Below the pieces are notes generated by a model. It saw only the letters and a list, made by a program, of their open reading frames with translations. It was not told the DNA's origin and searched no databases. Shown piece by piece: positions 1 through 12,499 of a stretch of 64,000 nucleotides of DNA. Numbering within the stretch: position 1 is the first letter of the stretch; every line of letters starts with the position of its first letter. The stretch is from Hippophae tibetana (taxonomy: Eukaryota > Streptophyta > Magnoliopsida > Rosales > Elaeagnaceae): the NCBI GenBank assembly GCA_037013495.1, contig CM072810.1:106110898-106174897 (forward strand), in the 5' to 3' direction. The translations under genes were made by a program, and so were the position numbers.

Positions 1-74
1 TACAACTTTCTTCACCAACTAGGTAACTTTCTTATCATTTCCTTCTTTTTTGCCATGTCTTCTAATAAAGGAAA

Positions 75-602
75 ATGTATAGCTCATTCATTATCTTTCA
101 AAGATTTTTTCCAAGTCGTACAAAAAGTATTTATTTAAGGATAGGAACATTTCGAGAAAGATCTCGGGACTCAGTCTGCTTACCAATGATCTCAGAACAA
201 GCTAAGCGACCTATTGAAGCTTTAGTAGGTCACGATGAAGAGTTGACCAAAACGGGTGGTGCACCTATAAAGAAGAGTGTCCTAATCCTTTCCGCTTCAT
301 TTGGGTCACACCATGTTTCCTTATCATCCTCACAGGGACTGATACCCATCATTCGCTTCCCTTTATCTACTGTAGAAAAGGTACCCCACCTAAAGAAGAA
401 GTGCGACAACAAGGGTAAGCCTACCTATCGAATTAAGGATAAGCATCATATCAAAATAATGCCAAGTGATATGACTGTTGATGATTTGATGGAGATCAGG
501 CAAAAATATGGTATTTCCTCACCTTGTTTCCTTATCGTATCGAGAAAATGTCAAGTGATCATTAGTGGATGCCAATTGTTTGGAGATATGCTAGTGTTTT
601 AA
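75..602 (+). other. Unrecognised 175-codon open frame, possibly a transposon-derived remnant
   Basis: An ATG at 75 opens 175 codons to a TAA at 600-602. The length is notable in such AT-rich DNA, and the composition (GC higher than the flanks) resembles coding sequence. No signal peptide, transmembrane segment or domain is evident. The C-terminal part (Asp-Leu-Met-Glu-Ile-Arg-Gln-Lys-Tyr-Gly-Ile) loosely recalls the short motif found in plant retroelement-linked hypothetical proteins, but this is an impression and not an assignment. The true 5' end may lie outside the window. It could equally be a chance open frame inside an old transposon. Confidence 0.25.
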
Positions 603-718
603 GATTTAGAGAAAAGGGATTAAGAATTAAGATAATACTCAAATTCTTTATTCCTATCATAAATAAGGTATATAAACATACAAGAGATATATATATCTAT
701 ATTACATTGGTAGGTATT

Positions 719-832
719 TTATAACCAACTTAAATATGATATTTTTACTGTAAAGTAAAGCCGTTATATATAAGGTTATAACCAACTTAAATATGATATT
801 TTTACTCTAAAGTAAAGCCGTTATATATAAGG
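719..832. repeat. 57-bp tandem duplication, two copies
   Basis: Units 719-775 and 776-832 are identical except for one base (ACTG versus ACTC in the middle). Such high identity means a recent duplication. The sequence is AT-rich and non-coding. Confidence 0.9.
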
Positions 833-1339
833 TATTCGATACATTGGACTCTCACAATGTAACTCAAGTCATTAGGATAACAACCATTATACACATAATA
901 TTTTTAATAGATCAAAATTTAAATATCAAATTATTATTAAAAATATCAAATACATAATTCGCTAAAACCTATTTACATCAATATACAAACTTTAATCAAA
1001 TTATAAAAATTAAATGATAGGATCCCTTTATTAAATAAATATTTACACCTCTCATAAAATAATAATTATTTCAATAAGTCCAACTGTCCTTGTTTTCTCT
1101 GTAAAGCAACTACTACAAACTATTATGTTTTGATATTTAGTAAAAAAAATTAAATTTATCCGTTTTAAATAACTGACCTAAAATATTTCACCTATTTTAA
1201 AAAAGGACTCAATTTTTTTAAAATATTTTTTTTGTTTTTTTCATTTTAAGTAATCTGGCCTAATTTTTTTAAAAATATTTGTCAGCTAAAATAAAATGAC
1301 CGTGTGAAAAGAAAATAACAAAAATCGTAAAACTTGTAG
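833..1339. other. AT-rich intergenic DNA
   Basis: Nothing coding or structured was recognised. It leads into the first copy of the dispersed AT-rich repeat family. Confidence 0.5.
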
Positions 1340-1510
1340 CAATAAAAGCTACAAGTTAAAAATATATAACAATAATAATAGTATATTTATATAAATTTTA
1401 TATATTTTTACTATTAAAAAAATCTGTTATATTATTTTATTTTAAACAATATCTAATTAAATTATAATCATTTAGATCCGTTTAATATTAAACATCGTTT
1501 AATTAGACAT
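1340..1510 (+). repeat. AT-rich dispersed repeat family, copy 1
   Basis: Shares an ordered series of short blocks with copies near 2640, 3040 and 9890: a TTTTTA(C/T)TATTAAAAAAA block, a TAT(C)TAAT-AAAT block, an ATCATTTAGAT-CGTTTAATATTAAA block and a terminal TTTAATT. Order and spacing are maintained over about 170 bp, which argues for common descent and not just AT-richness. Confidence 0.5.
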
Positions 1511-2639
1511 CTTTTAATGTTATTAAGGTGATTTGCTATTGTTATAAGTTTTATAAATATTATTTTTTATAATTTCTGAAAAATATTGTACAATTTTAAA
1601 AAGTATATAATTATATCATTTCAGTTGTTATTTCATTATAAAATTCTTCTTTAAATTTTGAATTTTATTAATTTTAAATATTTTTAATAATAATATTTAA
1701 AATATTGATAAAAGAGAATGTATTGTTATTTTTAAAACATTCAAGATTTTTTCATTATTTCGTAAAATTTAAGAATATATTTTTAATTTAACCAAACATC
1801 TACATTTTGATTTTTAACGTGAGTTTGACCGGGTTAAGGATCCACAGGCCCACAGCTAAATGAAAGAAGATTAAAAGAACAACAATCAAATTAAACCACA
1901 TAGTTGATAAAAATAAATAAATAAACCATACGCATTGAAGAATTGAACGAGGATAAGAAAGGTAAACATAAAATTTAATTAATTATTTTTTATTATTAAT
2001 ATGTTTTTAATTAATTATTTTTATTAAAGTTTAATTGATTTTTAAAGTATTTAAATCAATTACACATGAAATTATAAAAAAAAATGTTATTTATAAGATA
2101 ATAAATGATAATTTAAAAAGAAATATTTAGATCTTATATGAATTTGAAAGTGTACGCTATCATATAAAAAATATAAGATTTAAATCTTCGTAATTATATG
2201 TTTCTATTAACAAATATGACTAATCCAAACCAAGAATTAATACATTTTTATAATTTTTAATGATTTACGATTAAACATGTCATGGATATTCAATATTGAC
2301 AATACCCTCTATTATGACGGGTTTTTTCAGAAAATAAAAAACTAAAAATAAAATAATAACGAACGCTTGCCGGATAAGTAAGGTAAGATAATCGGTGGGT
2401 CCCATAGTTTGGCGAAATCGAAGTTGATCTTACTTCTAATTAGGCAGTGCCATCTAACCTATCCGAATTCCGTTGTGGAATGACTTCTGAGATCAAGTCA
2501 AGTGGTGGCCCTGACGGGATCTTAAAAGATAAATCTTCTTACTTCTGCCTCGAAACTTTATGTAACCATTTGAAGCTTAGCGCATACGATGAGTTATTTA
2601 GTTGCTTTTTATTAAGTATAAAATATTAATGTAAAAATA
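1511..2639. other. AT-rich intergenic DNA
   Basis: No gene recognised. A short, more GC-balanced patch at about 2360-2590 (including a 60-codon frame that lacks an ATG start) might be an old exon or transposon scrap, but it could not be assigned. Confidence 0.4.
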
Positions 2640-2840
2640 ATTTAAAATAAAAAATAATAAAAATAACATTTTTAAAATTCATAACCATATATTAATATTT
2701 ATTATGTCTATTTATGTATTTTTATTATTAAAAAAAATTCTAACACATCATTTCATATTTAACGTTATCTAATCAAATATTCTTAAAATTAAACTATAAC
2801 TATTTAAATTCGTTAAATATTAAATATTATTTATTTAAAA
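2640..2840 (+). repeat. AT-rich dispersed repeat family, copy 2
   Basis: Same block order as the copy at 1340-1510: ATTTTTATTATTAAAAAAA, then ATCATTTCATATTTAA, TTATCTAATCAAAT, CTATTTAAATTCGTTAAATATTAAA. About 200 bp because of a small internal insertion. Confidence 0.5.
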
Positions 2841-3039
2841 TAGATCGGAGTGTTACTTTTTTGTATAAATTTTAAGGATTGTTTTATTGTAATTTTTTTA
2901 AATTTTACTTAATAATTTAATGGTCTAGTATTTATAAAAATAAAAAAATTAATTAAGTCTCACCAAAACTTATTCTAGAAATAGGGTTATCATAAATTAG
3001 TTATGTCCAAAAAATTGGAAAAAATAAAGTCACATCTTT

Positions 3040-3210
3040 AAATTTTGTAACCATAAAAATAACATATTTTGTATGTAACTCATAAATTTTTATTATTAAT
3101 AAAAATCTACACATTATTTCACATTAAAAATTATTTAATTTGATGCCGTTCAAAGTAGACTAGTATCATTTAGATACATTTAATGTTAAATATCTATCAA
3201 TCATATTAAA
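3040..3210 (+). repeat. AT-rich dispersed repeat family, copy 3
   Basis: Contains TTTTTATTATTAATAAAAATCT, ACATTATTTCACATTAAA, TTATTTAATTTGAT, and the end block ATCATTTAGATACATTTAATGTTAAA (each shown in part). More diverged than the other copies. Confidence 0.4.
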
Positions 3211-4588
3211 TGCATAAGATTATGTAACCATTGATCATATTTCACATAATATAATGGGAGAGGATGAATAACATTAAATTTTTAAGTAATTTTTTTTTAT
3301 AATCTAATATCTCATACATTGAGATTTATTAGGGAGTGGAGGGAAAAATTATCTCTTTTAAATTTCAAACATTGATTTATAAAAAGGTGAAAATCAATAT
3401 CAAAAAAATAAGAATAAATCAAATTATTATAAAAATCTTCAGAACTTGTCAATAGCGTAAAAATTAAATATTTTCAAATGTTATTTTTTAGTTAAATGAC
3501 TTCTCCAAATAGGTCTAGCTTTTCTATTTATGACAATATAAAAAATCTTTAAAATAATTTGATATTTGATCTGTTGATATCTTTGACTTTGAACGTCAAC
3601 AAAATCCCAAAAAGAAACAAATATTTAAAACTATATCATGGAAAATACTACTTAAACCATGGCATAACATGATTAAAATTTTCCATAAATTCAATTTAGT
3701 TGAAAAAAAATGATCATATTAGATCTAGATCTATGTGATATAAACTAAATAAAAAATAATTGTGATTATTACTAAATAATGAAATGTTGATTCGATTTAT
3801 GTCAACATCGATAATTTATTGCACAATTCCTTTTTATGGATATGAGAATAGAGAACACATTGTTAGGATCTTGGACTATCATGAAATGTGACATTCTTTT
3901 GTTCTCTAATATCTATGTAAGTATAGGTAATTGGCAAACAATGAAGAGACATGTCTCTCCTTGTGATCTAGAGATGTGAAGAAAGATTTAAGAAGACATT
4001 GTAGATTTTTGTGTTTATTTATTATCAAGTTATTTATTAAGATAAAAGTGAATATATATAAGAGAAGATACTACTTGTTAATGATTCTTACCTATAGTGA
4101 TAAAATTATCTCAATACTAGAGTTAACTTTTTGTAATTATTTATTTATCGAATAATTAGGTAATTATTTGGCGATCATTTATCATGTTAGATATTTAGTT
4201 AGTAATGATGCTCATTTGTTGACTCAGTGCTTACTTGATTGAATGGAACCTATCATATCATGTCATATAAGGTAGGTTAATTTACACCTAACATAAAATA
4301 TAATGGTGATTCACTAGAGAGAATGCATTTATATAATAGAATAAATTGTGAAGAGAAAGAAAAAAGGATTATGATTTTTCTTAATTTAGAAAAGTAGGGA
4401 GTAAGATAAAACTTTGACCATTTTGTTAAAAAATATTCATATAGTCCTATAAATTCAAACATTTGTATGATAGATTTAGGAGTCTTATATTAAGGTTATC
4501 AAATTTGGAATTTTTTAATTTCTGGTCATTTGATTGTTTTCTAAATTTTAGGGTTGTGCTTAAATTGATATAATTTTGAGTTTTATTC
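3211..4588. other. Intergenic DNA without recognised genes
   Basis: AT-rich. No coding or RNA features could be supported. It lies directly 5' of the decayed Copia element; no matching LTR was found in it. Confidence 0.4.
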
Positions 4589-6830
4589 ATGGTTGAAAAA
4601 TATGAAATTAAAAAAATTTAATGACATGAATGATTTTAGTATTTGGCATATGAAGATATGTCTTTTATTGGCTAAAGAATGGCTTGTTAAGGCATTTGAA
4701 GGCATTGATAAATTATCTTCAGAATTGTTTAATGAGAAAAATAATGATTTGATGGAAAATGATCTTAGTTCAATTAAGTTGTCTTTGTGTGATAAATTTT
4801 TGTTTGAGGTTGGTGATGAGAAATCCGTTACTAATTTGGGCTTAAGTTGGAGAGTTTGTACGTGGCCTAGTCTTTAACCAATTGCTTACATTTGAAGTAG
4901 TGCTTGTACAAATTTATAATGTTAGAAAGTACTTCTTTGCAAGTCTAGAGCTAATAAAAAAGTAAATACAATTATTGTCATCAATAAATGCATTGAAAAT
5001 GCATTTTTCTTAAACTCAAAATAAAGGTAAGTAAGTCACATCGTCTTTTACTCATAATGATGTTGCTGGTGTTGAAAATAGTCATGCTTTTGATGATGAT
5101 ATTGTTCTATTAGTATCTATTGGTTTTCTTGAAGATGTTTACATTCTAAATTCGAGTTATATTTACCATATGTGCTCAATTTACCATATGTTCCCCTATA
5201 GGGATTGATTTTCTACTTATCGATACATTGATATAGGTGTTTTATTGATGAGAAATAATGCTTCATGTAAAGTTGTTAGTAATGGTACAATTTGAATTAA
5301 GATGTATTATGATATTATTAGAAATTTGAAAGATGTTTGTCATATACATGAACATAATATCTTTAGGTACTCTTGAATCATAATGATATCATTATTTAAT
5401 TCATAGTGGAGTAATAAAAGTTTGTATATACAAGGTAGCACATTTGTCAATGGTGCTTTAGTTTCATCCTTATCATATTTAATTTTGGATATTATTTTCT
5501 TTTGGTTTTTGAGTGAGGCAAAGATGCTTACTTTGAGAATGCAAGGTTTTTTTAGTGATTAGAAATTTAAGCACTTTAGGACCGACAATGATTTGATATT
5601 TTTGAAGAGTTATCTTTTTGAGTTGTCATATAAGTTGTATAGTGAGACATTGCACTATATGTAGTATACTACATCAATATGTAGTTGCAAAACGTTTGAA
5701 TTTGACTCTTTTAGAAAAAAAAACATGTATTATTTTTCATGTTGTTTTTAGTAGATTATTTTAGATTGAATTTTTTAATGCCTGTTATTTGATAAATTGG
5801 TCTTAATCGATCGTATTTATGTTAAATACTTAATTTAAGAAAGATAAATATATTTTAACAGGTAATGATCATGGCGTTAGTGGGTCAATGAAACTTGAGT
5901 GTATCTACTAGTAAAGTATAAGTAGTCACTTCTATTCAATTTTTAGTGGACAATTTAGATTATTCTGCTTATGATTTAGCAGATAAACAAATAGGGTAAC
6001 CATATAGTATTGTCATTGGCAAAAGACAAGTTTTGGATCCTTATTGGCTTCACATTGATTGATTTGTTTTTTTTGTTTAATTATGACATTTCATATGCTA
6101 ATATTGTTAATAAATTTTGGTATGCCATAGTTTGTACTTGTTTTGATATTTCACATACAATTGTGTTATAATTTTTTATTGACAACTTTTGTAAGGATCC
6201 TTTGGAAGTTTTAAAATGGAATTTGAGTGATAATTTGAATTTTGGCGTGGTTTTCGGTATAGGTTTTAACAATAGCTACAATGTTATTACTTTTATGGAT
6301 TTAGTTTGTGATGGTAATTTTATTAGAAGTTTGTTGATAATTTTTTTTTACTTCTTATTATGTTGTTAGTTGGGAGATGATTTTACAGTCTATATTTAGT
6401 TTGTCTACTATTAGGACAAAGTATATGGCAACATCAAAAGCAATCGATAAAGTTATTTTGTTTGAATGTTTGGTTTGTAATTTGGGTTTGCAATAGAATA
6501 TATTTGTTATATTTTTTCATAGCTAGAATGTTATATATTTGACCTATATGTATCTTGAGAAGACCAAACACTATAACCAAACACTATGTGGTTAGATATT
6601 ACTTCCTTGGTGATATTATTTGTATTATTATAATCACTTCATAGATTCCATCAATTGTTTTGACAACACATGTTTATATTGATAAGTTCAACTATTATTT
6701 GGAATTGGATGGTGTTTGCAAAAGTTGATTACCCTTCAGGCTTTAGGAATAATCATTTTGTATTTTGAGGAATTTTTTATTTCAAGAACATGATTTTATT
6801 TTGAACTAAGGTGAAAATTTATTATTTATT
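4589..6830 (+). mobile_element. Heavily decayed Ty1/Copia retrotransposon relic
   Basis: Translation in shifting frames gives Copia landmarks in the correct order. Gag starts at the ATG at 4589, with a frameshift in an A-run near 4610; the UBN2/DUF4219-type gag then reads Phe-Asn-x-Met-Asn-Asp-Phe-x-Ile-Trp-His-Met-Lys up to about 4840. A protease-region remnant lies near 5150-5400 (Ser-Tyr-Ile-Tyr-His-Met-Cys, Arg-Asp-Trp-Phe-Ser-Thr-Tyr). Integrase-like pieces sit near 5690-5800 (Leu-Asn-x-Thr-Leu-Leu-Glu-Lys, Ala-Cys-Tyr-Leu-Ile). An RNase H remnant lies near 6375-6545 (Leu-Gln-Ser-Ile-x-Ser-Leu-Ser-Thr, Lys-Tyr-Met-Ala). Most of the RT is missing or unrecognisable and there are dozens of stops. 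No LTR pair was found. A sequence resembling a tRNA-Met primer site (AAATTGGTATAAGAG) near 7355 might mark the end of another LTR, but this is weak. Confidence 0.75.
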
Positions 6831-7825
6831 TGGCTTCAAAATACCCTAATATAATTATATTGTATTCCTAATTATTAGGATTTTATTCTAAATCGAATTA
6901 AGTGAGTTGTGAGACTCTTTAACAATATCAAAAGAAAGTTTGATGAAACCACACCACCACAAAGGGTGAAGCTACAATTTTATACAATCCACTTTAGTCT
7001 TTGACAAGAGAACTCGTTGATTCAAGAGTTCTTTGAAGATTTACATCCTTTGGAAGATTTGCTCCATTTTTTTTATATACAATAATATCTATTTTGTTGA
7101 AGGTTAGTTTGTTTAACCTTGTTTTTCTATTACCACATAAGCAATTGGGTGTATTTGAAATTTTGGTTTAAAGTGATTTTTTTGAATATTAGTGTTTATA
7201 TTCTCTATTTGATTATTAATGTTTTTTTGGTGGGTCACCGTTAAAAATTTGAACTACTTAAATCTTTATGTACTATTTATTTTTTATTTATTTATTATTA
7301 ATTTATGCAATGCAAATCGATCATGATTCTAACTCTTTATTTATCAATTTATAGCAAATTGGTATAAGAGGATCATACTCATATGTTATTTGTTTGAGAC
7401 TAAGTTTTTTCTGATACTATTTGTTAAGCCTCGTTTTAATCCAAAAAATTAATCTATTTAGAAGAGTAATACATTCTAATAATATAATAATTTTCTTTTG
7501 ATAGTTTTTTAATATGAGAATGGTTAGTACACTAATAAAAAAAAAATCTCATTTAAATGTAGTAACAAATCATAGCTTGCTATATAAGATTGAGATGTAT
7601 CTCAAATTGAAGTGATAAAGCTATTATACAAAAATATTCACCTTTTATACACAATAGTATTGAAGAGATAAAAGTTGGAATAGAAAAGAGATTTGATTCA
7701 AATAAGAAAACTTAACATTATAAAATATGCACTTTTACAGCATGCATTATATACTTAACCTATTTGCTTATTACTCTTTTTTTCAAGTTTTTATTTTTTA
7801 TTTCTAAAAACCGATTTGTATATTG

Positions 7826-7858
<33 letters not shown>

Positions 7859-9158
7859 GGAGGTAATTTTCTTTTTCAATCAAATACACTGTTTTTTTAG
7901 CAAAAATAAAAAAATAAAATACACTCTGGTATGGCTTGAGTACTGTCCCCATCTAATTACAAGTTTCATTTTTCCTCGAAAAACATCTAATTGACCCACC
8001 AGTGTTTACATCTTAACAAATTGACTTGAAAACGAAAACGTCTCTATTAAACATCAATCAACGACATTAGTTTATCTCTTATACAATTTATTTTAGTTGC
8101 TATCACAGGACGAAAACACATAAAAATGCTACATAATGCACCAATTGCTTTTATTATGCGTTCAACAATTATTAAAATACATTATTATTTTTTGACTAAT
8201 GAAGAAAACAGATTAATATGTTTTACGTATTTTTTTATTTGTTTTTTTTTATTTTCTTTTTAGTCCTTTTTGTTTGTTTATTTGTTGGGTTTAAAAATGT
8301 CCTTTAATGGGATAACGAAGCGATAAAGCTTTGGTTAAAGAGTTGGTACAATAACTTTTATTTTAAGTGATTTAATCTTATAATTTTCTACAAATGATTT
8401 TAGTAATATAATTTTAAAAAATATCTACTTTAATCGCATGTCATTGTAAAAAATACATAAAGTTTTATCTTATTGGATTTAAAGATTAAAATATATATTT
8501 TTTGAAATTAAGAAATTAAAATACGTTAATTGAAAATTACACGAATAAAACATTTTCTCCTAAAAATTACATGAACTCCCGCAACTTTAGTGATCTTTTT
8601 CTGTATGTTTAATTCTTACATTATTCTTGTAGTGGTGAGAACTTACTATGTTTTGTCATTTGTCCGATGAATTCTCTTTACCTTATTAGATTCAAATCAC
8701 AAGTTCCTGCGACGAGTTATATGGTTTGGTTTCATAACACATTAATATCGTTAATTAATTATAACATATATTTCTGTATTGAATTTCCGCTAAATTTCTG
8801 AGAAATTTTCATCATTAATTGATCAAGTTCATAAAAACCAGAGATTTGAACAACTTCAATTGCAAGTAACAGAAGATTGAATATTAGATCAACCACTTTT
8901 ATTGCAAAAAGAAAAAGAAGAAGTTCAATATTACAAATTAATATGAGAATCAAGATCATATTTGATTAACAAATTGAAATAGAAACATTGTTATTATTTA
9001 TTGTTGCTACAAAATTTATATAAAGATGAGGATTATACCAATCTACTTCAAGTACAAGTGCCCATTTGGATATTCTTGATAAATTTGTAATAAAATCCAA
9101 AGTTCTATTAATCTCTTAAATTCTGACTCTTACCGTTGAAAATCACGGTAACATCAGG
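6831..9158. other. Intergenic DNA with possible LTR remnant
   Basis: Mostly AT-rich with no gene. The segment 6840-7357 ends just before a primer-site-like TTGGTATAAGAG and may be a decayed LTR, but no partner copy was seen. An ATT microsatellite lies at 7828-7858. Confidence 0.35.
7828..7858. repeat. (ATT)n microsatellite
   Basis: About ten uninterrupted ATT units. Confidence 0.95.
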
Positions 9159-9572
9159 TTAAACAAGCAGAGCCAACAATCCAAAGCCGATCAATAAGAG
9201 TCCCACGATGAATGAATTCTTGGGAGCATCATTAAAATCCTGATCAAGAGGATAGAGATTTCCAGGTGGCCCTGTAATGTATAAAAAGGATGATGGAGGT
9301 GGGGGGCAGTACTGTGTCGGTGGCTTCTTTGGTGCTGGCGGTGGCGGTGGTGGCAAAGCAGGTGCTGGAGGTGGTGGGCACGATGGTGGTGGTGGCGGTG
9401 GCGAGGCAGGTTGAGTGCATCCACCACACTTTTTTTCACCATCACTTGGTGTCACAGGCAGAGTATTCTCATCAAGCTTTCTGGAATATTCCAATCCATT
9501 GGCAAATGGACCTGCAATTGTGATGGTCACAAGGAACAAATTTAGTACCACTAGAGACTTGAAATGTTTCAT
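9159..9572 (-). CDS. Small proline-rich (hydroxyproline-rich type) secreted protein, probably GPI-anchored
   Basis: A single-exon gene of 137 residues. The frame can be extended upstream to 9614 only through a non-ATG codon, so the ATG at 9570-9572 is the natural start. It places a signal peptide at the N-terminus: Met-Lys-His-Phe-Lys, then a Leu/Val/Ile/Thr core, ending Ala-Gly-Pro-Phe-Ala-Asn-Gly. A short acidic linker with a CGGC motif follows. The central part is very proline-rich with Ser-Pro6, Pro4-Ala-Pro and Pro6-Ala-Pro runs, then a conserved-looking Tyr-Ile-x-Gly-Pro-Pro-Gly-Asn-Leu-Tyr-Pro segment. A C-terminal hydrophobic tail (Phe-Ile-Val-Gly-Leu-Leu-Leu-Ile-Gly-Phe-Gly-Leu-Leu-Ala-Leu-Leu-Val) fits a GPI-attachment signal or membrane anchor. 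In such families Ser-Pro runs are sites of proline hydroxylation and arabinosylation, so a cell-surface or wall role is inferred. Stop TAA at 9159-9161. No clear TATA box was found upstream. Confidence 0.85.
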   Translation of the reverse strand: MKHFKSLVVLNLFLVTITIAGPFANGLEYSRKLDENTLPVTPSDGEKKCGGCTQPASPPPPPPSCPPPPAPALPPPPPPAPKKPPTQYCPPPPSSFLYITGPPGNLYPLDQDFNDAPKNSFIVGLLLIGFGLLALLV

Positions 9573-9889
9573 TTTGTTGAAAATATGGATCTGGGTTGTT
9601 CTGAATTTGATCAAAGACGATGACTTTGAATATTGTTTGGTATTGTGGGGAGTGGTTTGAGGTCTAGTAGTAGTTTAGGAGGGGTGACTTTGAAGGAAAC
9701 TTGGTAGAAGTAAAGTTTGGGGAGAATAACTAAAAAGTGAGTTAGAGTGCGGGTTTACTACGTTATTAAGTGCATGGTAACTCGGAAAAGACCAAAATGG
9801 GTTTTTTATGGGTTTGAATTAATGAAGTTTTGGGTTATAACTTTGACAGAGTACACTTCGCAAATTATATTATTAATCATTAATTTTTT

Positions 9890-10108
9890 TTTAAATTATA
9901 AAAATAATTCTTTTAAAACTTATAATCACGTAAATAATATATTTTATATTTACTTCATATTTTTTTTATTAAAAAAATATTACGTATAATTTATTTAAAA
10001 TTTCGTCTAATTATATGATATCTAAATCGAATTAATCATTTAAATTTAATTAATATTAAACATTATTTAATTGAAGTCGTTCAATATTATTTATATATTA
10101 TTTTTATT
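9890..10108 (+). repeat. AT-rich dispersed repeat family, copy 4
   Basis: Carries the same ordered blocks as copies 1-3: ATATTTTTTTTATTAAAAAAA, TATAATTTATTTAAAAT, TCTAATTATATGAT, ATCATTTAAATTTAATTAAT followed by ATTAAACATTATTTAATT. Its 3' part is itself duplicated in tandem (next entry). Confidence 0.5.
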
Positions 10109-10233
10109 GTATAATTTATTTAAAATTTCGTCTAATTATATGATATCTAAATCGAATTAATCATTTAAATTTAATTAATGTTAAACATTATTTAATTGAA
10201 CTCATTCAATATTATTTATATATTATTTTTATT
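9984..10233. repeat. 125-bp tandem duplication, two copies
   Basis: Units 9984-10108 and 10109-10233 differ at only a handful of positions (for example AATATTAAAC versus AATGTTAAAC, GAAGTCGTTC versus GAACTCATTC). The duplication affected the 3' part of the dispersed AT-rich repeat. Confidence 0.9.
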
Positions 10234-12499
10234 ATTAAAAGTTTTTAACATTCTTATTTTTTATAAGTTTTTAAAAAATATTTACATAATTTTAAATTTT
10301 ATTAAGTTAAAATATTAAGGTATATTTTAAAAATAAAATATAATTTTTTTAATAAAATCATATATCAATAATTTCTCAATGAGAGAGACGTGTTCTCGTG
10401 GGCTTGTTAACGAAGTAAATGTTGAGTTTTCAGCAAGGGAATCACATCGCATCATTGCATGTGGTTGTCCAAATTTATGGACCCCACTAGCCAACTATTT
10501 TACAGTTTATATATCTCTTTTTTGGTAAGCGTCCATATTGTTAAAATTTAAAATTTTATAGCATCAATTTTATTATTTATTATTTATTATTAATGTATAA
10601 TTAGTTTTAAGATTAAAAAAATAATTTAATATATTTTATTATGATATTAACAAAAATAATAGTTAGAATATCGTTATCCTTCTTTCATAATTAATACATT
10701 TTCCCTATGTTATTAAAAAAATACAGCTCCTTTATGTTTAATTTTTTTCTTCTTAAATATAACTTTTACAATTTTATAATAAAATAACATGTTACTATGC
10801 TATATGCTTTTATGCCTACTTTCGTAGAATATGCACAGGATATATCTGGGAAATTTCATGTATCATTACAAACATTTTTAGCTTTTTCAAAATATACTGT
10901 AATACTCTCAAGGTTTAATAAAAAGTTTATTTGGTCACAAATATTTTTTTATGCATTTGAAAACGAGTCCTGCTATATTATTATACATATATAGAAAATG
11001 CAAAACACTGCAAAAGTAACATGTTTATTAATTTGAATAATATAAGTTATAAATAAAAATAAAACACTCTGATGTGTTTATAATAATAGAGGTGTGAGTA
11101 TATAATATGTTATTTATATAAAAAAATTAAATAAATAAGTATCAAATAAGAAATAAATTCTCAGCAACCACAACTGCTCCTATCAAATAATAATATCCTC
11201 ACCTTATAGTAATCGATCAATGATGGCAATGTTTAGTGTGGAAAGCTTTTAACTGTTGGTAAAAAAAAAGAGAGGATAGAGATAGGTTGGAGAAGACGTG
11301 TTATATTAAGAAGTTATTGACTTTTAAAAGTCTTTTAATTAATATTGATAATATTATTTTAAGTCAAAATATACGATAGTAAGTCGGTCAACAAAAAGTA
11401 TTTAGTGGTTGAAAACAATTAAAACCTAGTACTCAAAATACAATTTTACCCTTCAAAGTCGTTATTCTTCTAATATTTATATATAAAAAAGAAAGATATA
11501 AAGAAAAGAATAAAAAAGAATACAAGACTTTTGATGTAACAAGGGAATATACACGACCTAAAAAGCATATAAAAATTTATTTATTCTTCAATATGATACT
11601 TATTTTTTAATAAAATAAAATAATATCATATAATTAATATATTTAAAATTAAAATATTATTCCCAATTCTCCAATCTTATTTATTTATAAATAACAAAAA
11701 TTATCTGCAACAACAATATCTTCAAAAACATCGTATCTATAAATACATGTATTTCACATCTTTTATAAGTGGTACAATTTTCATTAATGAAATCCTATCC
11801 ATTTTCTTTCACATACAAAATTGACTTTGCTATCGAAGTGCGTCTATCACATATACCATATTGGTGTTCTTTGATAATGTATGATCATAAAGACGAACCC
11901 AGAAAACAAAAAACAAATTCAACATTTTCATCGTATTCTACAAAGTTAGCCAAAAAAATTTTTGAGAATCCTTGCAGATTCTACTCCTAGCCAGACAATC
12001 TCTAAAGTCCCAACTCCCTAGACTTAAGCTAGAAATAGGAAAAAAAGGAAAGAAAATAAAATCCGAAGAAGCCCAATGTGAACAAGAGGAAGGCTCGCCT
12101 AAAAGAAATTCTTAAGTAGGTATGAAAAAAGTTCCTCCTACGACATCTTCTATGGCCCAAGCACACGTGGATCTATATGCACTTAGGTAAGTAGCATTCA
12201 ATACTTAGACCCTAATACCAATCAAAGCTAAAGCCATCATACTAACTAGACCATTTAGCCTTGAGCTGGCTCAAACCCATATCCTCAACCGATAATTTGG
12301 CTGGCCAACCCTCTGTTGCCATGCATTTAACCAACTATTTAGATTGTTTCTAGCTATGTCATCATTATCTTCCAAGGTGGGGTTCTTAGTCTAGAAGGAG
12401 TTAGCAGTTTATAACTAGCCAACCTTCTAAGTCTTGGTCATCCTGACTAAATTTGGTACCCACAACCATTCAAATTTGAGCAACCATTTCGAGGCTAGT
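10234..12499. other. Intergenic DNA, no gene recognised
   Basis: AT-rich to about 11950, then a change to more balanced base composition that continues through the decayed LTR element to 19.8 kb. A 73-codon frame near 11769 has no recognisable features. Confidence 0.4.

Noticed and set aside
9191-9523. His-rich and Val-rich open frames overlapping the proline-rich gene
   Set aside because: Alternative-frame shadows of the Pro codon repeats; the signal peptide and C-terminal anchor support only the 9159-9572 frame.
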